DNA from: Bacillota bacterium
GTDB lineage: Bacteria > Bacillota > Clostridia > Christensenellales > CAG-138
Direction of reading: 5' to 3'
Assembly (NCBI GenBank): GCA_023416895.1
Contig: JAEZGQ010000158.1
Span: 1 to 5,455 of the forward strand
Length of the DNA stretch: 5,455 bases
Shown here: piece by piece, positions 1 through 4,973 of the stretch
Position numbering within the stretch: position 1 is the stretch's first letter
Layout: each line of letters opens with the position of its first letter
Made by a program: the position numbers and the translations under genes
Notes under the pieces: model-generated
What the model was told of the DNA's origin: nothing
Database searches by the model: none
Seen by the model: the letters and a program-made list of their open reading frames with translations, nothing else

Positions 1-1082
1 GCATGGATAAATTCACCCTCCAACCCGCGGCGGGTGCGCACGGCGAAGTGACCGGTATGATGATCATCAAGGCCTACCACGATATGCGGCAGGACCATAA
101 CCGCAATGTCATCATCGTTCCGGACAGTGCGCATGGCACCAACCCCGCTTCTGCGGTGATGGCGGGCTTCACAACCCGCGAGATCAAGAGTGCCCCCGAC
201 GGCGGCATTGACCTTGACGCACTTCGCGCCACGGTCGGCCCCGATACGGCGGGTCTCATGCTCACCAACCCCTCAACGCTCGGGCTTTTCGAAACCAACA
301 TCATGGAAGTGGCCAAAATCGTTCACGAGGCCGGCGGCCTTCTCTATTACGACGGCGCGAACCTCAACGCCATCATGGGCGTGGTACGCCCGGGCGACAT
401 GGGCTTTGCCGTGATGCATTTGAACCTCCACAAAACCTTTTCCACCCCGCACGGTGGCGGCGGCCCCGGAAGCGGCCCCGTGGGCGTGAAGAAGGAATTA
501 ATCCCCTTCCTGCCGTATCCTGTGGTATTTGCACACGAAAACGGCCCCGCTACACTCGACTTTGACCGCCCGCTCTCCATCGGCCGTGTGAAGGGCTTTT
601 ACGGCAACTTCTCGGTGCTGGTACGTGCTTATGCTTATGTTTTAAGCCTTGGCGCGGAGGGGCTGAAGGAAGCGAGCCAAATCGCCGTGCTCAACGCCAA
701 CTACGTGAAGGACGCCTTGAAGGACATTTTCGGCCTTCCCTACACGCGCACCTGCATGCACGAGTGCGTGCTTACGCCGGGTCCTTTGGAGGAATACGGC
801 GTACACACCACCGACATCGCAAAAACGCTTATCGACTATGGCTACCATCCGCCCACGATTTACTTCCCGCTCATCGTGCACGAGGCCATCATGATTGAGC
901 CCACGGAAAGCGAAAGCCGCGAAACGCTAGACGCGTTCATCGCCGCCATGAAGCAGATCGCCGTGCGCGCCAAAGAAAACCCTGAGGCGCTTCGAGCTGC
1001 CCCCATCACCACCCCTGTTCGCCGGCCCGACGAGGTCGCGGCTGCGCGCAAGCCCGTGGTGCGCTATGTAAAACCCGAATAA
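1..1082 (+). CDS. gcvPB: Glycine dehydrogenase (decarboxylating) subunit 2, GcvPB, 5'-truncated by window
   Basis: This is the PLP-binding half of the split P-protein of the glycine cleavage system. With GcvPA it decarboxylates glycine and passes the aminomethyl group to lipoylated H protein in the cytoplasm. The first complete codon is at 3 and 359 residues are visible. The opening stretch FTLQPAAGAHGEVTG is internal to the family, and full GcvPB is about 475-490 residues, so roughly 120 N-terminal residues lie left of the window; the ATG at 3 is not the real start. The PLP lysine is expected at visible residue 144, in NLHKTFSTPHGGGGPGSGP. The PDSAHGTNPAS, LTNPSTLGLFE and DGANLNAIMG stretches are also family-typical. 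The frame is open to a TAA stop at 1080-1082 with no sign of decay. gcvPA, gcvH and gcvT would be expected upstream, outside the window. Family assignment is secure. Confidence 0.96.
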   Translation, partial: MDKFTLQPAAGAHGEVTGMMIIKAYHDMRQDHNRNVIIVPDSAHGTNPASAVMAGFTTREIKSAPDGGIDLDALRATVGPDTAGLMLTNPSTLGLFETNIMEVAKIVHEAGGLLYYDGANLNAIMGVVRPGDMGFAVMHLNLHKTFSTPHGGGGPGSGPVGVKKELIPFLPYPVVFAHENGPATLDFDRPLSIGRVKGFYGNFSVLVRAYAYVLSLGAEGLKEASQIAVLNANYVKDALKDIFGLPYTRTCMHECVLTPGPLEEYGVHTTDIAKTLIDYGYHPPTIYFPLIVHEAIMIEPTESESRETLDAFIAAMKQIAVRAKENPEALRAAPITTPVRRPDEVAAARKPVVRYVKPE

Positions 1083-1092
1083 CTGTAACATG

Positions 1093-1133
1093 AAGCGCCG
1101 CGCCGTTCTCTTAATTGGGGACGGCGCGCGCTT
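1093..1133 (+). other. Long GC-rich hairpin in the gcvPB-M32 spacer, no U-tract
   Basis: The left arm 1093-1110 pairs with 1117-1133 around a TTAATT loop (1111-1116). The inner stem is 11 bp (GCGCCGTTCTC with GGGGACGGCGC, two G-U pairs). The outer stem is 6 bp (AAGCGC with GCGCTT). One C at 1099 is bulged. It starts 11 bases after the gcvPB stop and ends 7 bases before the ribosome binding site of the next gene. The bases after it are AAAAAGAGAGG, so it is not a classical intrinsic terminator. It could be a transcription attenuator, a Rho-independent terminator of weak efficiency, a processing or stability element separating the two messages, or a translational control element. The pairing is seen; the role is inferred. 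Confidence 0.6.
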
Positions 1134-1140
1134 AAAAAGA

Positions 1141-1146
1141 GAGGAG
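1141..1146 (+). promoter_or_regulatory. Ribosome binding site of the M32 carboxypeptidase gene (decides the start)
   Basis: GAGGAG lies nine bases before the ATG at 1156. This supports 1156 rather than the upstream in-frame ATG at 1090. That ATG has no Shine-Dalgarno sequence, and starting there would translate through the hairpin arms and add 22 residues with no counterpart in the family. Confidence 0.8.
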
Positions 1147-1155
1147 TTTTCCACA

Positions 1156-2655
1156 ATGGAGATCAGCGTTTTGAAGGAGCAGTTCAAGGCTTATCAAAAA
1201 AAGATGCACGCCTACCATCATGCCATGGGAGTACTGCAATACGACTTTGAAACCGTTATGCCAAAAGGCGCAAGCGAGGGCGTGGGCGAAACCTTGGGCA
1301 TTTTGAGCGAGGAAAGCTATAAGCTAAGCGTCAGCAACGAACTTCGAGACATGGTCAATGAGCTTTTGCAAAACAAAGATACGGTCGATTTTCAGACCCG
1401 CCGCGAGGCGGAGGAGCTAAAAGAGGGCATCGAAAAAATCGAAAAAATCCCCATGGAGGAGTTTGTTGCTTTCCAAAAGCTCACCAACAAAGCAAGCTTC
1501 GTATGGCATAGCGCAAAGCCCGAAAACGATTACAAAAGCTTCGAGCCGCTGTTGGCGGAGATCATCGAATATCAAAAGCGTTTTGCCAAATACACCAAGC
1601 CCGAGCTTGGTACCTACGACGCTCTTTTGGATGAGTTTGAGCGCGGCATGCGTCAGGATATGCTCAACCCATACTTTAAGGCCGTGCGCGAAAGCCTTGT
1701 GCCTCTCATCCACGAAATCGGCAAGGCGCCCGCGCCCGATACCTCGTTTTTGGAGCGCGCTTATCCGCTCGAAAAACAGCGCGCGTTTTCCGATTACCTC
1801 ATGGAGGTCATGTGCATAGACCGCGGCAACTGCAACATCGGCGAGGTGGAGCACCCCTTTACCATGAATTTCAACAAGCGTGACGTGCGCATCACCACCC
1901 ACTACCATGAGGATATGATGCACGACAGCATGTACAGCGTAATCCACGAGGGCGGGCATGCGCTTTACGAACTGAATACCGGCGACGAGCTCATCGGCAG
2001 CGTGCTTGCGGGCGGTGCGAGCATGGGCATTCACGAATCCCAGTCGCGCTTCTATGAAAACATCATCGGCCGTAGCGAAGCTTTCATTGAGTTCATCTTC
2101 CCAAAAATGAAGGAGCTTTTCCCCGAGCAGCTGAAAGGCGTAACGCCGCACAAGTTCTTCCTCGCGGTCAACAAGAGCACGCCGTCCTTAATCCGTACAC
2201 AGGCCGACGAGCTTACGTATTCGCTGCACATCATGGTTCGCTATGAGCTCGAAAAGCGACTCATCGGCGGCACGCTCACAACGAAGGAACTGCCGGAGGC
2301 TTGGAACGCCCTTTACAAAGAATACCTCGGCGTAACTGTGCCCAGCGACCGCGAGGGCGTTTTGCAGGACTCGCACTGGTCCTCCGGGATGTTCGGGTAC
2401 TTTCCTTCCTACTCCGTAGGCAGCGCTTATTCTGCGCAAATGTTTGCCGCCATGCAAAAGGAGCTCGATGTATACGCGCTTGTGGCTCGCGGCAATCTCT
2501 CGCCCATCATCGCTTGGCTCACCGAACGCATTTACAAGTACGGGCAGCTCTTAAGGCCCAACGAGCTTGTGAAAAACGCCTGCGGCGCGGACTTTGACCC
2601 CAACTACTACACCGAATACCTGTCTAAAAAATTCCGCGGCATTTACGGGCTGTGA
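1156..2655 (+). CDS. M32 family metallocarboxypeptidase (Taq/Pfu carboxypeptidase type)
   Basis: This zinc- or cobalt-dependent exopeptidase removes C-terminal residues from peptides and is probably cytoplasmic, as there is no signal peptide. It has 499 residues, the usual family length (about 500). All hallmark M32 motifs are present and in order. HPF is at 233-235 and DVRITT at 243-248. The HEGGH metal site is at 264-268, with E265 as the catalytic glutamate and H264/H268 as ligands. HES is at 293-295, with E294 as the third metal ligand. IRTQADELTY is at 346-355, GVLQDSHW at 401-408, and YGQ at 462-464. No key residue is missing. B. subtilis YpwA is a member of the same family. The start at 1156 is chosen from the GAGGAG site and the family length. 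The gene follows gcvPB after 73 bases containing a strong hairpin, so joint transcription is possible but not shown. A terminator follows about 110 bases after the stop. The natural substrate and the link to glycine cleavage are unknown. Confidence 0.97.
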   Translation: MEISVLKEQFKAYQKKMHAYHHAMGVLQYDFETVMPKGASEGVGETLGILSEESYKLSVSNELRDMVNELLQNKDTVDFQTRREAEELKEGIEKIEKIPMEEFVAFQKLTNKASFVWHSAKPENDYKSFEPLLAEIIEYQKRFAKYTKPELGTYDALLDEFERGMRQDMLNPYFKAVRESLVPLIHEIGKAPAPDTSFLERAYPLEKQRAFSDYLMEVMCIDRGNCNIGEVEHPFTMNFNKRDVRITTHYHEDMMHDSMYSVIHEGGHALYELNTGDELIGSVLAGGASMGIHESQSRFYENIIGRSEAFIEFIFPKMKELFPEQLKGVTPHKFFLAVNKSTPSLIRTQADELTYSLHIMVRYELEKRLIGGTLTTKELPEAWNALYKEYLGVTVPSDREGVLQDSHWSSGMFGYFPSYSVGSAYSAQMFAAMQKELDVYALVARGNLSPIIAWLTERIYKYGQLLRPNELVKNACGADFDPNYYTEYLSKKFRGIYGL

Positions 2656-2735
2656 GGAAAGTCCGCGGCAATCCACAGTATCAACACAACGCGCACGCCG
2701 CATAAAAAAACGGCTTCGTCTGAAGCGATGTATAG

Positions 2736-2840
2736 GGCGTATATCCCGCAAAATCAAGGTTCAAAAAAGCAAGGCAATGCCTTGCTTTTTTTGTTGTAAG
2801 TTGCGTTTAGAATGTATAAACACCCCGCTGTATATACGCC
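2736..2840. repeat. Short inverted repeat flanking the terminator
   Basis: GGCGTATAT at 2736-2744 is the exact reverse complement of ATATACGCC at 2832-2840, 87 bases further on. The pair brackets the terminator at 2763-2792. A 9-bp match at this distance may be chance, though both copies sit in the same intergenic gap. Confidence 0.3.
2763..2792 (+). terminator. Intrinsic terminator after the M32 carboxypeptidase gene
   Basis: GCAAGGC (2769-2775), an AAT loop, and GCCTTGC (2779-2785) form a perfect 7-bp stem. It is flanked by six A's (2763-2768) and seven T's (2786-2792), which extend the stem and supply the U-tract. It lies 107 bases after the M32 stop codon. Because it is A/T flanked on both sides it could also work on leftward transcripts, but no leftward gene enters from the right here. 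Confidence 0.9.
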
Positions 2841-2842
2841 AT

Positions 2843-2951
2843 TTTTCCACAGTCCAAAAATATGCAACGTGTTAAATCTGTGGAAAATCAAGAAAAACAG
2901 CGCGAATGCTTGTCTTCCCTATGTGGATAACTCTGTGGAAGCTGTGGATAT
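2843..2951. promoter_or_regulatory. Cluster of DnaA-box-like sites
   Basis: Five 9-mers resemble the Firmicute DnaA box TTATCCACA. TTTTCCACA is at 2843-2851 (one mismatch, + strand). The other four are on the - strand, read here as + strand: TGTGGAAAA at 2879-2887 (one mismatch), TGTGGATAA at 2922-2930 (perfect), TGTGGAAGC at 2934-2942 (two mismatches) and TGTGGATAT at 2943-2951 (one mismatch). The last three fall within 30 bases and the final two abut. This density is far above chance for a 110-base stretch. I see no DnaA-unwinding element or clear DnaA-trio, and dnaA itself is not in the window. A full oriC is therefore not supported. Other readings are a secondary origin module, a titration site, or a DnaA-responsive control region for cwlD 138 bases downstream. 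Confidence 0.7.
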
Positions 2952-3011
2952 ATTGGCAATATTCAGGTGCATATACACCTCTTGGTTGCAAGAATCGACA
3001 GAAATATGCAA
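2858..3011. repeat. 10-base direct repeat flanking the DnaA-box cluster core
   Basis: AAATATGCAA occurs at 2858-2867 and again at 3002-3011, on either side of the four leftward DnaA-like boxes. Other TTGCA/TGCAA words recur in this gap. An exact 10-mer twice within 150 bases is suggestive, but AT-rich sequence makes chance possible; no protein is known to me for this site. Confidence 0.35.
2965..2980. promoter_or_regulatory. Interrupted palindrome, possible operator upstream of cwlD
   Basis: AGGTGCATATACACCT reads nearly the same on both strands: AGGTG and CACCT arms around a six-base AT-rich centre, with one asymmetric pair. Size and form suit a dimeric regulator. It lies 14 bases after the last DnaA-like box and 108 bases before the cwlD start. 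It does not match an operator that I can name, and the arms are short enough that chance cannot be excluded. Confidence 0.3.
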
Positions 3012-3016
3012 AAACC

Positions 3017-3054
3017 ACCGCGCTTTGCACACGGCCTCCCGTATAACGCGCGGT
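3017..3054 (+). other. GC-rich nested hairpin in the probable cwlD leader
   Basis: ACCGCGC (3017-3023) pairs with GCGCGGT (3048-3054). Inside it ACGG (3031-3034) pairs with CCGT (3039-3042) around a CCTC loop. It ends about 20 bases before the cwlD ribosome binding site, so it would lie in the 5' leader if transcription starts upstream of it. No U-tract follows, so it is not a terminator. I recognise no riboswitch class here. Confidence 0.35.
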
Positions 3055-3075
3055 TGCACGGAATATAGTCATCAT

Positions 3076-3082
3076 AAGGGGG
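3076..3082 (+). promoter_or_regulatory. Ribosome binding site of cwlD
   Basis: AAGGGGG lies six bases before the ATG at 3089, a good Shine-Dalgarno sequence at normal spacing. It fixes that ATG as the start. Confidence 0.75.
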
Positions 3083-3088
3083 AATGGG

Positions 3089-3895
3089 ATGACACGCGCT
3101 TCTTTTCGCGCGCAGTTTAAGCGCGCCGCACAGACGTTTTATGCGGTGCTTGCCGTGTTGATGGCAGGCGTGTTCTTCACGCGCGTCGCGGAACATAACC
3201 TTTTTCTGAATGCAAGCATTGGCGCAGAAGAAGGCCGTGCCTTTCTTGTGGTCGTCGATGCCGGCCACGGCGGCATCGATGGTGGTGCGGTGGGCACGAA
3301 AAGCAAGGTGCCCGAGGCGGGGCTCAACCTAGCCGTCGCCAAGCTTGTACAAGAAAAGCTTATACAAAGCGGCGTTTCCGTTTTGATGACCCGCACAGAC
3401 GAAAAGGCACTCGCTTCCGGCAAAAAGTCGGATATGCAGGCACGCAAAAAAATTATGAACAGCGAAGGTGTGGACGTTGTTGTAAGCATCCATATGAACA
3501 AGTTTACCGACTCCTCGGTACACGGCGCTATGGCATTTTTCATGCCCGATTCAGAGGAAGGGCAAAAGCTTGCGCAGTTTGTGATCGGCGCTGTATGCGA
3601 AGCAACCGAGCAGAATACGAGAAAGGCCAGCAAAGCGGACTTTTTTATGCTGCGCGAAAGCCCCTCTCCTTCCGTTTTGGTGGAATGCGGCTTTTTATCA
3701 AACGCTGCCGAGGAGAAAAAGCTTCTCGACCCCGAATACCAGGAAAAGCTTGCGGAGGGCATTGCCCGCGGTGTGATTGCGTACTTAAAAACGCTTCCCA
3801 TTTCTCAAGAGGAAGCCGCACCTACCCCTTTTGAAGGGGAAAACGACGGCTTGTTTGCACCCTTTTACCAGTCCGCCTTTTTGCGCCGTCCATAG
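3089..3895 (+). CDS. cwlD: N-acetylmuramoyl-L-alanine amidase, CwlD type (Amidase_3)
   Basis: This is a zinc amidase that cleaves the bond between N-acetylmuramic acid and the stem peptide. CwlD proteins do this in the spore cortex, the first step toward muramic-delta-lactam, which germination lytic enzymes recognise. The protein has 268 residues. A basic N-terminus and a hydrophobic stretch (about 17-30) form a signal anchor. The Amidase_3 domain runs from about 52 to 236. Expected zinc ligands are H60 (DAGHGGIDGG), E76 (PEAGLN) and H135 (VSIHMNKF); the catalytic glutamate is E199 (SVLVECGFLSN). All are present. The domain ends near 236 and a tail of about 30 residues follows, longer than in B. 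subtilis CwlD (237 residues in total). The gene stands alone, convergent with jag, and its stop abuts a perfect DnaA box. A vegetative amidase of the same fold is possible, but the short single-domain form without cell-wall-binding repeats favours CwlD. Confidence 0.88.
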   Translation: MTRASFRAQFKRAAQTFYAVLAVLMAGVFFTRVAEHNLFLNASIGAEEGRAFLVVVDAGHGGIDGGAVGTKSKVPEAGLNLAVAKLVQEKLIQSGVSVLMTRTDEKALASGKKSDMQARKKIMNSEGVDVVVSIHMNKFTDSSVHGAMAFFMPDSEEGQKLAQFVIGAVCEATEQNTRKASKADFFMLRESPSPSVLVECGFLSNAAEEKKLLDPEYQEKLAEGIARGVIAYLKTLPISQEEAAPTPFEGENDGLFAPFYQSAFLRRP

Positions 3896-3927
3896 TTATC
3901 CACATCATCTGCCCTTTGTGTGGATAA
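3896..3927. promoter_or_regulatory. Inverted pair of perfect DnaA boxes between cwlD and jag
   Basis: TTATCCACA at 3896-3904 begins directly after the cwlD stop codon, and its exact complement TGTGGATAA follows at 3919-3927, 14 bases apart in inverted orientation. Both match the Firmicute DnaA-box consensus without mismatch. The pair can also be drawn as a 9-bp stem, but there is no U-tract and the stem is AT-rich, so a DnaA site is the better reading. It lies between two convergent genes, so regulating a promoter here is unlikely; titration or an outlying origin element fits better. Confidence 0.65.
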
Positions 3928-3942
3928 ACCAAAGACGCAACG

Positions 3943-3978
3943 AAAAAACACCCGTCAGGATCGAACCTGACGGGTGTT
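3943..3978 (-). terminator. Intrinsic terminator of the yidC-jag operon
   Basis: A perfect 13-bp stem (3947-3959 with 3966-3978, core CACCCGTCAGG) closes a six-base loop. On the - strand it begins 14 bases after the jag stop and runs straight into a run of six U's (complement of 3943-3948). For rightward transcripts from cwlD it may also work weakly, since a TTTTT follows at 3987-3991, after an eight-base gap. It probably serves as the shared barrier between the convergent genes. Confidence 0.92.
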
Positions 3979-3992
3979 GCTTGCTGTTTTTC

Positions 3993-4973
3993 TTATTGCT
4001 TTTGCTTCGGGGTGATGATTACACGGCGGTTGGGCTCTTCCCCTTCGCTGTGGGTGGAAACGTAGGGGTTGCTTTGAAGCGTTGCGTGCAACACGCGACG
4101 TTCGTAGGGGTTCATCGGCTCGAGTGCACGGGGCTTTCCGGTCGCTTTCACCTGCGCAGCAAGCCTGCGGGCAAGGCGTACGAGCGTTTGCTCGCGCTTG
4201 TCGCGGTAACCTTCGGTATCGATGTTTACGCGCAAATAGCCTTCCTCTTTGCGGTTGCGATTCAGGCAAAGCGAGCAGAGATATTGCAGCGCGTCAAGCG
4301 TTTCGCCGCGGTGACCGATGAGGATACCCATGGTTTCACTGTCGATGTAGAGCTTCAGCCCGTCGCTGTCCTGCGCGGCAAGCACCTTTGCTTCCACACC
4401 CATGCGTGCAACGACACCCTTCAAAAATTCCGCCGCACGGTTGCCCTCCGCGGCCTCCTCGGTGTAAGCGATCTTCTCTTTTTCGGGCATCCGCTGTTCC
4501 TGTGGACGGCGGGAGCCCTCACGATTCCTGTCGTCGCGGTTTTGGCGAGGCCTATCGTTGCGCGGCTGCTGGCGCTCCTGCTGCGGACGGGGCGCACGCG
4601 GCGCGGACGCTGCCGCAGCTTCAGATGCTACCTGCGCACCTTCTATGCGTTCGCTTTTCGGCGCAGAGGGGGCTTCTTTTTGCTCCGGACGCGGCCTTCT
4701 CGGTTCGGAAGGCCTGTCGCGGCGCGGCTCACGGTCAAACGAGCGGCTTTCGCGGCGCTCGGAAGGATTCTTCAAATAATCGGGCAGAATGACTTCTTCG
4801 GGTTCACGTTCGGTCAGTTTTACAATCGCAGGCTTTGCGCCGATGCCGAACACACCCTTGCTCTCCTGCTGCAAAATTTGGATTTCAACCTCGTCAATGG
4901 AGGTGCCAAGTTCCGAAAGGCCCTTAAAAATGGCCTCATCGACGGACTTGCCGCTCGCTTCGATGCTTCTCAT
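3993..4973 (-). CDS. jag: Jag/KhpB RNA-binding protein (Jag_N, KH and R3H domains)
   Basis: Jag (KhpB, EloR in streptococci) is a cytoplasmic RNA-binding protein that partners KhpA and affects cell elongation and division in several Firmicutes. It has 326 residues. The Jag_N domain is at about 1-55 (SKGVFGIGAKPA at 38-49). A long charged linker at about 56-170 is rich in Arg, Pro, Glu and Gln and probably disordered. A KH domain spans about 175-250, with the GxxG loop at 220-223 (IGHRGE). An R3H domain spans about 252-323, with R292-x3-H296 in NPYERRVLHATLQ and the typical HSEGEEPNRRVIITP end. B. subtilis Jag is about 208 residues; the extra length here is all linker, as in the longer streptococcal form. 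The ATG at 4971-4973 overlaps the yidC stop as ATGA, and its ribosome binding site lies within yidC, so the two are translationally coupled. The gene that usually follows, mnmE, is not present; a terminator closes the operon. Confidence 0.95.
   Translation of the reverse strand: MRSIEASGKSVDEAIFKGLSELGTSIDEVEIQILQQESKGVFGIGAKPAIVKLTEREPEEVILPDYLKNPSERRESRSFDREPRRDRPSEPRRPRPEQKEAPSAPKSERIEGAQVASEAAAASAPRAPRPQQERQQPRNDRPRQNRDDRNREGSRRPQEQRMPEKEKIAYTEEAAEGNRAAEFLKGVVARMGVEAKVLAAQDSDGLKLYIDSETMGILIGHRGETLDALQYLCSLCLNRNRKEEGYLRVNIDTEGYRDKREQTLVRLARRLAAQVKATGKPRALEPMNPYERRVLHATLQSNPYVSTHSEGEEPNRRVIITPKQKQ

Larger units (their letters stand above)
2656..3088. other. 433-base intergenic region between the M32 gene and cwlD
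   Basis: No convincing coding sequence is visible here; the open frames that cross it have no good ribosome binding site and no recognisable protein. It has two parts. Bases 2656-2800 are the 3' flank of the M32 gene, ending in an intrinsic terminator. Bases 2801-3088 are more AT-rich and hold the DnaA-box cluster, a palindrome at 2965-2980, a GC-rich hairpin at 3017-3054 and the cwlD ribosome binding site. A possible weak promoter, TTGTTG (2791-2796) with an 18-base spacer to TATAAA (2815-2820), points toward cwlD, but its -35 overlaps the terminator U-tract and I give it little weight. I found no clear SigE or SigG promoter for cwlD. Confidence 0.75.

Noticed and set aside
1090..1155. In-frame upstream ATG at 1090 as start of the M32 gene
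   Set aside because: No ribosome binding site; the added 22 residues are encoded by the hairpin and have no place in the family. The ATG at 1156 has GAGGAG at good spacing and gives the family length.
1417..2151. A 244-codon open frame on the - strand inside the M32 gene
   Set aside because: It is antisense to the metal-binding core of the M32 carboxypeptidase and has no recognisable motifs; a shadow of codon bias in the real gene.
2713..2726. Second terminator hairpin, GCTTC-GTCT-GAAGC
   Set aside because: Only five base pairs and no U-tract follows; the terminator at 2763-2792 is much stronger.
2992..3000. Spo0A box (TGTCGAT on the - strand at 2994-3000)
   Set aside because: One mismatch to the seven-base core TGTCGAA and only one copy; too weak to support.
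2801..3088. A complete oriC
   Set aside because: DnaA-like boxes are present, but there is no dnaA or rpmH next to them, no convincing AT-rich unwinding element and no clear DnaA-trio repeat; the yidC-jag order points to an origin to the right.
2594..3120. Open frames of about 93-102 codons across the M32-cwlD gap
   Set aside because: They run through the terminator, the DnaA-like boxes or into cwlD in another frame, lack good ribosome binding sites and show no protein-like pattern.
3947..3978. tRNA 3' end, because the - strand reads GGTTCGATCC like a T-loop
   Set aside because: The stem is a perfect 13-bp hairpin with a six-base loop followed by a U-tract; the pairing register does not fit a T-arm and there is no D-arm, anticodon arm or acceptor stem.
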